A stretch of 64,000 nucleotides of DNA from DASWIG01 sp965371445 (lineage in GTDB: Bacteria > Acidobacteriota > Thermoanaerobaculia > Multivoradales > J023), in contig CBDUYN010000005.1 in assembly GCA_965371445.1 (NCBI GenBank), forward strand, positions 1-64,000, read 5' to 3'. Positions within the stretch are counted from its first letter, which is position 1, and the number at the start of each line of letters is the position of its first letter. The notes under the pieces are model-generated. The model ran no database searches and was not told the origin of the DNA. It saw nothing but the letters and a program-made list of their open reading frames with translations. This document shows, in pieces, positions 57,101 through 64,000 of the stretch. The position numbers and the translations under genes were made by a program.

Positions 57101-59948
57101 TGGTGACCGGACAGGGTAGAGCTGCCGAGAGCTTGCCGCCTCTTGGCAAGCTCTCGCTCTCCGAGGCCGCGGATCGATTCTCCTTCCCGAGCGCCTCCAG
57201 CTCTTCGATGTAGCGCTGGGCCGCCTGCTGCTCGCCGCGCAAGTGGGCGACCGTGGCGCCGAGCGAAAGGAGCTTCAGGGTCGCCTTGGTCTCCCCGGAG
57301 CCGCGGGCCAGCTCCAGACCGCGTTCGATCCACCAGCGAGCGGAATCGACTCGCCGTCCCTGCCAGGCGGTCTCCGCGGCCAGGACCGCCGATTTGGCCG
57401 CCGGCGCGGGCAGGTCCAGCTGGCTAAAAACGGCCACCGCCCGCTCGGCCTCCGACAGGGCCCTCCGGTTCTGCCCCACAGCGCGATAGGCCCGCGCCAG
57501 CAGAGCGTAGAGCTCCCCGACGACGCCGCTGGAGAGGTCGAGCTCGTCGCCTAGATCCTCGTCGTCGGCAAACTCCAGAGCGGTCCTGGCGGCGCGGAGC
57601 GCGTCGTAGGGACTGGACGCCAGGAGTGACCGCCGCGCCAGCTCGCGACCGTAATAGAGGGTCTTCGACGCCACGGAGGCCGCAGCGTAGTGGTGGACGA
57701 GCTGAGGATAGACCCGCTCCAGCCGCTTCGCGTTGCGCGCTTCGAGCTGGCGTGCGAAAGCTCGGTGAAGCATACGCCGGCGGCGTCGCGGGAGCTCGCG
57801 GTAGAAGACTTCCCGGACGACGCTCGAAGCAAACGTCAGATAATCGCCTCGGGACTTGCGGTCCTCCTCTAGGACCCCTAGCTCGAGGAGGGCGTCCACA
57901 GACTCGTCGAGGTCTTCGTCCGCGCCGTCCCGGGTCGCCGCAAGCAGCTCCTCAAGATCGCGGAAGGCGAATCTCTTTCCCAGCACCGAGGCGGCTCGCA
58001 GGATCCTGTGAAGCTCCGGTGAAAGCCGCTCGAGGCGCTGCTCCACCGCTTGTTGGACGGTCTCCGGCAGCGCATTGGTGGCAAAGTCCGCCTCCTTGAG
58101 CGCCCAGACGCCTTCGCCGTCTCGAACCAGCGATCCCGATTCGACGAGCGACCGCACGAGCTCTTGGAGAAAGTACGGATTGCCCTCCGTAGCCTCCTCA
58201 AGCCGGCTCACCAGGTCGTCGTCGAAATCGCGGCCTCCCAGGGTCATTTCCACCAGTTGGTAGAAGTCCTCGCCCTTTAGCGGGCCGAGATGGAGGACGC
58301 CGCACCGTGGATCGTCGGCGGCTCCCTTCAGCAGCCGGGCCAGGGGATGGTCACGATCGACCTCGCCAGGCCGGTAACTGGCAATCGTCAGCGTCGGCGT
58401 CGGCCCCAGGCGTCGGACGATGTACTGCAAGGCATCGATCGACGCGCCTCCATCGTGGAGGTTCTCGACCATGAGCACCAGGGGTGCGCCGTCGGCGAGG
58501 CGAGCCAGGGTACGGGCGAGCAGCTCGAAGACGTAGGTGGCTTCGCTTTCGGCGTCGCGCGCCCCGTCGCCTGGCGCGGTCCCCGCGTTCCGCCGCGCGG
58601 CGTGGCGGATTTCGCGAATCTCCGAGAGGGTGGGGAAAAGAGCCACGAGCTCCGCGGCGAGGTCGCTCAAATCGACGGTCCCGGCCGTCGGATCGGCGGC
58701 CGCCGATCCGGTGGCCGCTTCGTTTTCCTTTCCGACGCTCGCCGAGGAGCTGACGGAGGCCGCGGAATCGCTGGAGTGCCAGCTTTTCGTGCCGTCACGC
58801 CCGCGGCTGCGGAAGAAATCGTAGATCAGCTCGCACAGCCCCTGATGGGGGATGCCGCTGTTTTGCTCGGCGAAGCGTCCGTGGAGCACGCGGATCTCCC
58901 GGGCGCGGGCGAGGTTCTCGAGCTCGCGCAGGAGCCGCGTCTTGCCGGCACCGGTCTCTCCGCCGACAAGCACCAGCTGACATTCGCCCTCCAGGGCCAG
59001 CTCGAGGCGCCGGCGCAGCTCGCCCATCTCTTCGCGGCGGCCGACCAGGCGGGAGGGCAAAGGCTCGCCGGCCGGCGATTGGACCACCGGAGGCGGTTGG
59101 TCGAGCTGGAAGCGCGCCGCCGCGTCGGCGAGGAGCTGGTCACGGTAGGCGGCGAGCGAGGCGGCCACGTCCCGGCCTCGCTGGGGTCGACGCGCCGGGT
59201 CCTTGGCCAGGCAGCCGAGGACCAGGCGTTCGAGCTCGATCTCGACGTCGACACCGCGGCTGCGCAGCGGCGGCGCCGGCTCGTGCAGGATCCGATAGAC
59301 CATCGAGTGGGCGTTACCGCTGAAGGGTGGGACCCCGGCCAGGCATTCGTAGAGCACCGATCCCAGGGAGTAGATGTCGGAGCGGCCATCGACCGCGGTG
59401 CCGGAGATCTGCTCCGGGCTCGCACAGATGAGCGTCCCGACCGGCGCCGTGTCGCTGGTGCGCGCTCCTTCCACCGTGTGGGCGAGACCGAAGTCCATGA
59501 TCCGAACCCGCAGGACCCCCTCCTCCCGGCTCACCATGATGTTGCCGGGCTTGATGTCGCGGTGCACCACGCCGTGGGAGTGGCTGTAGTCGAGGGCCTC
59601 GGCGACTTGAATACCGACCGAGAGCGTCTCGCCGAGATCCAGACCGTTGCCGCCGATCAGGTCGCGAAGCGGGACCCCCTCGATCAGCGGCATGACGAAG
59701 AAAAGCGCGTCTTCGTGGCGACCGAAGTCGTGGATCGGAACCAGCGCCGGATGGTCCATCTGGGCGACGACCCGGGCCTCACGCTGAAAGCGCTCCTCGG
59801 CATTCTCACTGAGCCGGGCCGGGGGGATCATCTTGACCGCGACGTCACGGCCCAAGAGAGGGTCTCGGGCGCGATAGACCACCCCCATTCCGCCGCGTCC
59901 CAACTCGCTGGTGAGCTCGTAGCGCTCCCCGAGCTTCGTGCCGATCAT
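54135..59948 (-). CDS. giant Ser/Thr kinase - AAA/STAND NTPase - tandem SBP5 fusion, copy 3
   Basis: A 1,937-residue third paralogue. The kinase domain has GRGGMGVVYRA, VAVKM, HRDIKPGN and DFGLAHT. The NTPase domain has P-loop GGETGAGKT near 330 and a degenerate Walker B (LMVENLHDGG). It carries an extra Ser/Ala/Glu-rich insert near residue 400 absent from copies 1 and 2. Helical repeats follow, then SBP5-like domains from ~936 (GGKLSAALPCPVTSFDP) and ~1449 (HVPIPSAIASLDPVGF), each with NVFETL/PIFETL, RFSDG/RFHDD and GTGPF-type motifs. No signal peptide or membrane helix is visible. It lies 57 bases downstream of a cyclic-nucleotide-domain kinase on the same strand, so a kinase-kinase operon is likely. 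Confidence 0.9.
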   Translation of the reverse strand: MIGTKLGERYELTSELGRGGMGVVYRARDPLLGRDVAVKMIPPARLSENAEERFQREARVVAQMDHPALVPIHDFGRHEDALFFVMPLIEGVPLRDLIGGNGLDLGETLSVGIQVAEALDYSHSHGVVHRDIKPGNIMVSREEGVLRVRIMDFGLAHTVEGARTSDTAPVGTLICASPEQISGTAVDGRSDIYSLGSVLYECLAGVPPFSGNAHSMVYRILHEPAPPLRSRGVDVEIELERLVLGCLAKDPARRPQRGRDVAASLAAYRDQLLADAAARFQLDQPPPVVQSPAGEPLPSRLVGRREEMGELRRRLELALEGECQLVLVGGETGAGKTRLLRELENLARAREIRVLHGRFAEQNSGIPHQGLCELIYDFFRSRGRDGTKSWHSSDSAASVSSSASVGKENEAATGSAAADPTAGTVDLSDLAAELVALFPTLSEIREIRHAARRNAGTAPGDGARDAESEATYVFELLARTLARLADGAPLVLMVENLHDGGASIDALQYIVRRLGPTPTLTIASYRPGEVDRDHPLARLLKGAADDPRCGVLHLGPLKGEDFYQLVEMTLGGRDFDDDLVSRLEEATEGNPYFLQELVRSLVESGSLVRDGEGVWALKEADFATNALPETVQQAVEQRLERLSPELHRILRAASVLGKRFAFRDLEELLAATRDGADEDLDESVDALLELGVLEEDRKSRGDYLTFASSVVREVFYRELPRRRRRMLHRAFARQLEARNAKRLERVYPQLVHHYAAASVASKTLYYGRELARRSLLASSPYDALRAARTALEFADDEDLGDELDLSSGVVGELYALLARAYRAVGQNRRALSEAERAVAVFSQLDLPAPAAKSAVLAAETAWQGRRVDSARWWIERGLELARGSGETKATLKLLSLGATVAHLRGEQQAAQRYIEELEALGKENRSAASESESLPRGGKLSAALPCPVTSFDPAECEMDEENEVVANVFETLLTADANGNPTPLLAQRWESHDNGRSFTLVLRREARFSDGRPIGARDVKASFERAARRSRRPVSAFLALVGAEELLRGEAEGIRGIVSPPLTLADRDDPERVIFYLREPLPIFPTLLADSRTAIVREVRQGPTGTELLGTGAFCTVNCEPQHIVLERNSRYWRREPAYLETLEFVTIPDAAAIAHRLRSGEIDLARDLPPRDLEDLLRDRRWHAGLREATKRNTYFVLANRRGPLTRRSEVRWLLLSVIRVRDLVWRHLGRFAQPAVGLLPPGVLGHDPGRRQAILSPEAARDVVAQIFKKDEPRKLRIAVQPTMRDRFGSLTRALFEGWEELGFQNEVVTTSMEEYVEQSITSAGIDLLIGRWTADYADPDSCTYLPFHSEHGLTRGYVSSPELDKVLEQARRESDADRRRALYRQFERELAEESLLLPLFHDVDYRIAAPRVRGLRLGNTVPYVDYARLAKTAQAPELTPHHLGRSGEVHVPIPSAIASLDPVGFNLADQMEVISPIFETLTRLAEGTRIVPWLAEHVETLEEGRAYRLKLRPGVRFHDDRPLGARDVRYTFERALRRRDPGLHFPLLPIRGARALRDGTAPELRGLHILANDEIALELEEPLAFYPALLAYPSTGIVPEGSDRFAGAWDEGCVGTGPFRVLRWVEGERLDLGKNPHYWRGSRPLCERLTFHFSMSPERTLRELREGLLSLASHLRPDDIEALRRDPRFVGGYRAAPRLATFFLALNARQGPLSDPDLRLALAASLDTVGPVRESLGRVVSRAHGLIPPGLLGYRAGRRSLREARPAGSARLAGLKLRLGVLPAYKEQYSRCWNRLRGELESLGLILEEVTNDPVEILRMSREGTLDVSAFLWIANYPDADAFTTSLLHSSEGVLAGLWGSSAFDRLCERGRWQGDPAERHELYREIESRLVDEAFLIPLFHEQSHSFGHPNLRGLRPGLGIPEIRYEELYLEP

Positions 59949-60005
59949 TTGTCCTCTGCCGGTCGTTCCCGCCCCGGAAGGCGGAGTCCCAAGATCTTAC
60001 ATGAG

Positions 60006-61463
60006 TCAGGTGCCGGCCGCGCCCCGGGTGTCGGATCCCGAGGCGCTGCCGTCGTCTGCCGCCGCTCCTGCCTTGAGCTGCCTGAGCTCTTCGTCGACCT
60101 CGCGGAACCGGTCGGCCAGTGCTTTGACGAAAGCGCCCATCCAGGAGCCCAGGCCAAGGCCGTGGGTGAGAGTCTCGCGCGACACCACCTTGAGCGTGAC
60201 GTCGTCGATCGCCTCGACACTCGCGGTGCGCCGGGTCGAGGCGAAAACCGCCGTCTCGGCAAAAACCTCCCCGGGGCCCAATTCCCGCAGGACCATCTTT
60301 TCCCCTCCGGCCATCGTGAATACGGAGCAACGCCCATCGAGAATGATGTAGGCGACGTGCCCCTCGTCGCCCTCGGTGATGATCAGCGAGCCGGCCGGGA
60401 AGCTCTCGGTCACCTGGTCCCAGGCGCCGCGCAGGAACCTGTCCAGCTCCTTCGTCAGATCGCTCACCGAAGCGAAACGCTCGTCCGGCTCGTAGGCCAT
60501 GGCGCGCAGGGCGATCTGAGCCAGGCCGGCGGGAACCCGGCCGTCTCCCACCACCGACTCCGGCGCAGGGATCTTGGCCGCCTGGGCCTCCAGGAGGGTC
60601 TTGTAGTAGCTTTTCGAGGCGTAGGGGGGCTGTCCCGTGAGGATCTGGTAGAGGATCGCTCCGAGAGCGAAGACGTCGGAGCGCTGGTCGACCCGCTCGT
60701 GCTGGCCGCGAACCTGCTCCGGGGGCATGTAGCGAGGGGTGCCGATGATGTTGCCCGGCTCTTCGCTCAACGCCTCTTCCAAGTCGCTCGACACCGAAAC
60801 GCGGCGCTCCCCAAGCTCTTCAGTGGCTGGCAGCAAACGGGCGACGCCCCAATCCATCACGTAAACCTGGCCGAACTCGCCCACCATGATGTTGGACGGC
60901 TTCAAGTCGCGGTGCACCACACCGCGGCTATGGGCAAAAGCTACTGCCTCGCAGACCTTGTGGAAAACGTCGAGGAGCTCCGCCAGGCGCTCGGGATCGA
61001 GCCGCTCCTCTCCGGCCCTCTTCAGGGCCTTGGTGAGGGTCTCCCCGTGGACCATCTTGAGGTTGATGTAGAAGCCTGCCGTCTCCTCGCTGTGTCCGAG
61101 CTCGTGGATCGGCACGATGTTGGGATGATCGAGTTGGGCCGTGATCTGGGCTTCGCGGATGAAACGCTGGACCAGACGCTCCTTGCCCACGAACTCCGGT
61201 CGCAGGACCTTGAGCGCCACCTCGCGGAGAAGCGTCTTGTCGAGCACCCGGTGCACCCGGGCCATGCCGCCCCGGCCGACCTCGCCGACGTCGCTGTAGC
61301 GCTCCAGGACCTTGGTGGGGATGCTGGCCGTCGCTTCCTGGGCGCTCACCGGCATCGGCCTCGGCGAAGAGCTGACCTGAAGCGTGTGGTGTCCTTCTTC
61401 GGATTCGCCACCCTCGCCCCTGGTGAGCTTGCCCTTGATCCAGCTGAGGAGAACCTTCATCAT
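60006..61463 (-). CDS. Ser/Thr protein kinase with cyclic-nucleotide-binding domain
   Basis: A 485-residue protein. After ~50 low-complexity residues comes a Hanks kinase (GRGGMARVHRV, VALKVLRPE, HRDLKPSN, DWG in VMDWGVARLL, then TPRYMPPEQ). A cyclic-nucleotide-binding (CNB) fold follows (FPAGSLIITEGDEGHVAYII, LGPGEVFAETAVFASTRRTASV). The DWG in place of DFG is a known kinase variant, and the PBC-like GEVFAE...RTAS segment looks able to bind cNMP. It may therefore be a cNMP-regulated kinase upstream of giant copy 3. Tandem ATGs occur at 61463 and 61460; Shine-Dalgarno is weak. Confidence 0.9.
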   Translation of the reverse strand: MMKVLLSWIKGKLTRGEGGESEEGHHTLQVSSSPRPMPVSAQEATASIPTKVLERYSDVGEVGRGGMARVHRVLDKTLLREVALKVLRPEFVGKERLVQRFIREAQITAQLDHPNIVPIHELGHSEETAGFYINLKMVHGETLTKALKRAGEERLDPERLAELLDVFHKVCEAVAFAHSRGVVHRDLKPSNIMVGEFGQVYVMDWGVARLLPATEELGERRVSVSSDLEEALSEEPGNIIGTPRYMPPEQVRGQHERVDQRSDVFALGAILYQILTGQPPYASKSYYKTLLEAQAAKIPAPESVVGDGRVPAGLAQIALRAMAYEPDERFASVSDLTKELDRFLRGAWDQVTESFPAGSLIITEGDEGHVAYIILDGRCSVFTMAGGEKMVLRELGPGEVFAETAVFASTRRTASVEAIDDVTLKVVSRETLTHGLGLGSWMGAFVKALADRFREVDEELRQLKAGAAADDGSASGSDTRGAAGT

Positions 61464-61568
61464 CCGGGTCTCGTATTCCGCGACTTTCCTCGGTCTGTTT
61501 CGCGTGCGGCCGTCCGGAGGATTCTACACGTCCCTCGGTGCTTTGCGAGACGAAGTCTCGTCCTCGTC

Positions 61569-64000
61569 TCAGGGCGTGTCCGGAGCGAGCCAGCGGAGGC
61601 GCCAGACTCGGGCACCGCGGGCGATCGGATTGCGCTGGCGAGTGGTGTCGGCAAAAAAGTCTGTGAAGTAGAGGCCGTCGGGGCCTGCCGCCAGCCCCGC
61701 CACGCTGGCCCGGCCATGTCCCTCGTACTCGACCAGCGTCCGCGGCTTACCGAGGAGACGGCCCGCGTCACTCAAGGTGAGCTCGACGATCCGCTTGCCC
61801 GTGTCGATCGGGCCGGGAATATAGGCCTGGCCAAACTCCGAGACGTAGGCACGGCCCATGCGCTCGGCGCTGAAGCCGCTACCGTCGAAAAGCTCCGGCT
61901 CCACGAAGACGATGGAAACCGGAGCATGGGGAGGCGGACCCCAGTTGTAGAGCGCGCCCGTCAACATCTCTTCGTTGCTACCGACCCCGTCGCTGTCGCC
62001 GTCCCAACCGTAGCCCCGCCCGGGGATCACTTTCGCCATCCGGTCGATGACCGGGCCGTTCTCCACCTCGTAGAGAAAACCGTCGCGAGCTCGCCAGGCG
62101 CCGCCGAAGGGGTTGCGGAAACCGTAGGCGTAGACATAGTCGGCCGGAGAGATCCCGTCGTCGGCATCGTAGAACGGATTGTCGATCGGCGGTGTCCCGT
62201 CCAGCTCCATGCGCAGGATCTTTCCCAGGTAGTGGTCAAGGTCCGAGGCCTTGGCGGGTTCGAAGCCGTCCCCGACGTGGACGTAGAGCTTGCCGTCGGG
62301 GCCCAGGGTGAGGTTCGAGATCATGTGCGACGCCAGGAGCTCGTCGGGGAACGTGTCGAAGACGACCGAAGGCGCCCCGGCGGCGGTGAGCCCCCCGTCG
62401 TCGCTTTCAAGGCGGATGACCCGTCCGAAAAACGGCGCCGGAGAATCGCCTCCCGACGCCTCGCGACGGTAGACGACGCTCGCCAGGAGGTCGCCGGTAA
62501 CCGGCTCGACCAGGAGCCCCGTCAAGCCGATCTCCCCGGTGCCGGGGAAGTTGCCGGTGGGATTGAAGTTCAAAAGGCCGGTCACGTAGGGGCTCATGCC
62601 GCCGTCGTGACGCACCACCTGGATGATGCCGTAAAGCTCGCTGACGTAGAAGAGCGGATCCTGGGGCCGGCCGCTGGGGGAGGGGACGAAAGCGATCGTC
62701 ACCGGCATCCGGAGCCCACTCGCCACCAGCTCGACGGCGAATCCCGGTTGGCGCGCCGCAAAGGGCCGCGCCGTGTGGCGTGCGAGGTCGGCGACCCCGA
62801 CCTCCTCCTCGTTGAGGTTCTTGCGGAACGTGGAGCCGTTCGAGGAGACCCAGAAGGTCTTCTCCTTCCAGCGGCGGACACTGGACGCCGGCAGGTAGAC
62901 GACGTGCTTCCCTCCCGAGGCGTCGGTGAGCTCGATTCGAGATTCCGGCAGCTCGAGGACCGAGATGTCGCTAGCGAGCAGACGCAGCTTCAGGGCCGCG
63001 GGAGCAGACAGCACGGTACCGGACGTCGACGCGTTCGCCGTACCGTCGAGCTCGCGAAATCTCCAGAGCACCTCGCCGTCGATCGATTCCAGGAGGAGCG
63101 TCGCCGGTTGGCGGACGCCGTCGGCGCGCAAGACGACGGCGTCGCCCTCGGAGTCGACCCATCGCGGCGCCGGGGACGGCGCCACGGCGGCGAGGCGCAG
63201 GGGAGAGACGTTGACGACGATCTCCGTCACGAAGTGGCGCTCGGCCCACGGTCCCCAGACCCCGGTGGAGTCGCGGTAGCGGACGCGTAGCGTATGAGGC
63301 GCGTCGACTTGCAGGAACCTCACCTCGCGCCGGCTTCCCTCGAAGGTGCCGTCGCCGAGGTGGATGTGGACTTTTTCCCCGCCGCGGACACACCCGGCAC
63401 TCCACACTCGCTCGACCAACGCCTCGTCGTCCGGAGTGTGCCAGAGCTCGAAGTCGGAGCAATAATGCTCGTCTTCCAGGTCCGGGTCCTGGAACGGCCC
63501 CGTCTCCATGTGGACGTCGAAGGGGCTGATGAGCGCCCCGTCCTCCTCAGGCTCGGCGATCACCGGGGCAAGGGGTGCCTGGGCGGATTCGAAGAAAGCC
63601 GCGGTGTCGGAAAAGGCCGCGACGCGACCGCGCGGATTGCTGTAGAGGCGGACGCGGCCGGAGCCAGTGTCGAGGACCTCCAGCTCGTATTCGACGTCGC
63701 TCAAGGCGGCCGCGAAGACCCAAAATCCGGCGTTGACCGATCGTCCGTCGACCATCTTGACGATGAGCTCCGGATTCCCCGGGCTGAAGAAGGTGAAGAG
63801 ACCCGCGTCGTCGGTCAGTGTCTGGGCACCGGCGCCGCCGTACGCCTCGCCTTCCTGGCGCCGCCAGCGGACCGTGGCACGGAAACGGCCTCCGACCAGA
63901 CAAAGAGCTTGCGGTCCGGCCTCGCAAGCCGCGGCATCGGGGCCGTCCTCCGGTGGCGAGTGATCCCTGGGTCCAGGCGACGATCGCGGTCCGACCCACA
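61569..64000 (-). CDS. PQQ-type sugar dehydrogenase-like protein, 5' end outside window
   Basis: The reading frame stays open to the window edge (64000), so the N-terminus and any signal peptide are missing; about 809 codons are visible. The upstream part contains a beta-sandwich module typical of secreted proteins of this lineage (LCLVGGRFRATVRWR, LFTFFSPGNPELIVKMVDG, GFWVFAAALSDVEYEL). The C-terminal ~430 residues form a glucose/sorbosone dehydrogenase-type propeller: VELVASGLRMPVTIAFVPS, GEIGLTGLLVEP, SNLTLGPDGKLYVHVGDG, YAYGFRNPFGG and GLYFTDFF. An oxidoreductase role in the envelope is likely but the cofactor is inferred. Confidence 0.82.
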   Translation of the reverse strand, partial: WVGPRSSPGPRDHSPPEDGPDAAACEAGPQALCLVGGRFRATVRWRRQEGEAYGGAGAQTLTDDAGLFTFFSPGNPELIVKMVDGRSVNAGFWVFAAALSDVEYELEVLDTGSGRVRLYSNPRGRVAAFSDTAAFFESAQAPLAPVIAEPEEDGALISPFDVHMETGPFQDPDLEDEHYCSDFELWHTPDDEALVERVWSAGCVRGGEKVHIHLGDGTFEGSRREVRFLQVDAPHTLRVRYRDSTGVWGPWAERHFVTEIVVNVSPLRLAAVAPSPAPRWVDSEGDAVVLRADGVRQPATLLLESIDGEVLWRFRELDGTANASTSGTVLSAPAALKLRLLASDISVLELPESRIELTDASGGKHVVYLPASSVRRWKEKTFWVSSNGSTFRKNLNEEEVGVADLARHTARPFAARQPGFAVELVASGLRMPVTIAFVPSPSGRPQDPLFYVSELYGIIQVVRHDGGMSPYVTGLLNFNPTGNFPGTGEIGLTGLLVEPVTGDLLASVVYRREASGGDSPAPFFGRVIRLESDDGGLTAAGAPSVVFDTFPDELLASHMISNLTLGPDGKLYVHVGDGFEPAKASDLDHYLGKILRMELDGTPPIDNPFYDADDGISPADYVYAYGFRNPFGGAWRARDGFLYEVENGPVIDRMAKVIPGRGYGWDGDSDGVGSNEEMLTGALYNWGPPPHAPVSIVFVEPELFDGSGFSAERMGRAYVSEFGQAYIPGPIDTGKRIVELTLSDAGRLLGKPRTLVEYEGHGRASVAGLAAGPDGLYFTDFFADTTRQRNPIARGARVWRLRWLAPDTP

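Noticed and set aside
58290..63290. A 1,666-codon open frame on the plus strand
   Set aside because: It runs antisense to the third giant kinase, the CNB kinase and the dehydrogenase, all of which have clear domains. It shows no recognisable motifs and is a high-GC codon shadow.

Overview
The window is high-GC bacterial DNA with densely packed genes on both strands. Its Ser/Thr kinases, CarD regulator, secreted beta-propeller and PQQ-type dehydrogenase proteins, and a GEMM-like riboswitch in front of a secreted protein suggest an Acidobacteriota-type organism (perhaps Thermoanaerobaculia-like). This placement is inference from gene content; no rRNA or other taxonomic marker is present.

Layout. 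1-7.5 kb, minus strand: an mqsRA-type toxin-antitoxin pair behind a compact alpha-2-macroglobulin-like thioester protein, a DUF4097 protein, a VWA protein coupled to a MoxR/Mg-chelatase-like ATPase, thioredoxin reductase trxB, and tRNA-Leu(CAA). 7.5-14.3 kb: carD with its own promoter and terminator, a PP0621-family protein, priA, mmuM and a zinc metallopeptidase. 14.3-28.2 kb: a broken carboxypeptidase-regulatory-domain gene, a stand-alone Ser/Thr kinase, and two adjacent giant genes of about 1,900 codons. 28-36.7 kb: a radical SAM protein, a promoter plus GEMM-like riboswitch before an NHL-propeller protein, a DsbA-like oxidoreductase, an N-terminally truncated MltF-like lytic transglycosylase, a TIR/radical-SAM mosaic ORF and a DUF4003 protein. 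36.8-44.8 kb: a type I restriction-modification island (hsdM, hsdS, hsdR, YgjP-like metalloprotease). A RelE/YefM pair and several palindromic repeats sit inside it, and hsdR is frameshifted near its 3' end. 44.8-54.1 kb: an AraC regulator, gene remnants, a DUF218 protein, a HAD 5'-nucleotidase, an SCP2-like protein, a hybrid histidine kinase and a FAD/Fe-S dehydrogenase. 54.1-64 kb: a third giant kinase, a cyclic-nucleotide-binding kinase, and a PQQ-type sugar dehydrogenase that runs off the window edge.

The most striking content is the three giant paralogues (16810-22413, 22433-28156, 54135-59948). Each encodes an apparently active Ser/Thr kinase domain, an AAA/STAND-type NTPase domain, a helical repeat region, and then two tandem family-5 periplasmic-type solute-binding domains. 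None has a signal peptide or an obvious membrane segment. The architecture suggests a cytoplasmic ligand-sensing kinase, analogous in principle to SgrR, which uses a family-5 binding domain inside the cell. Several smaller loci record decay or recombination: hsdR, the carboxypeptidase-regulatory gene, the MltF-like gene, the TIR/radical-SAM chimera and the remnant at 45.8 kb.
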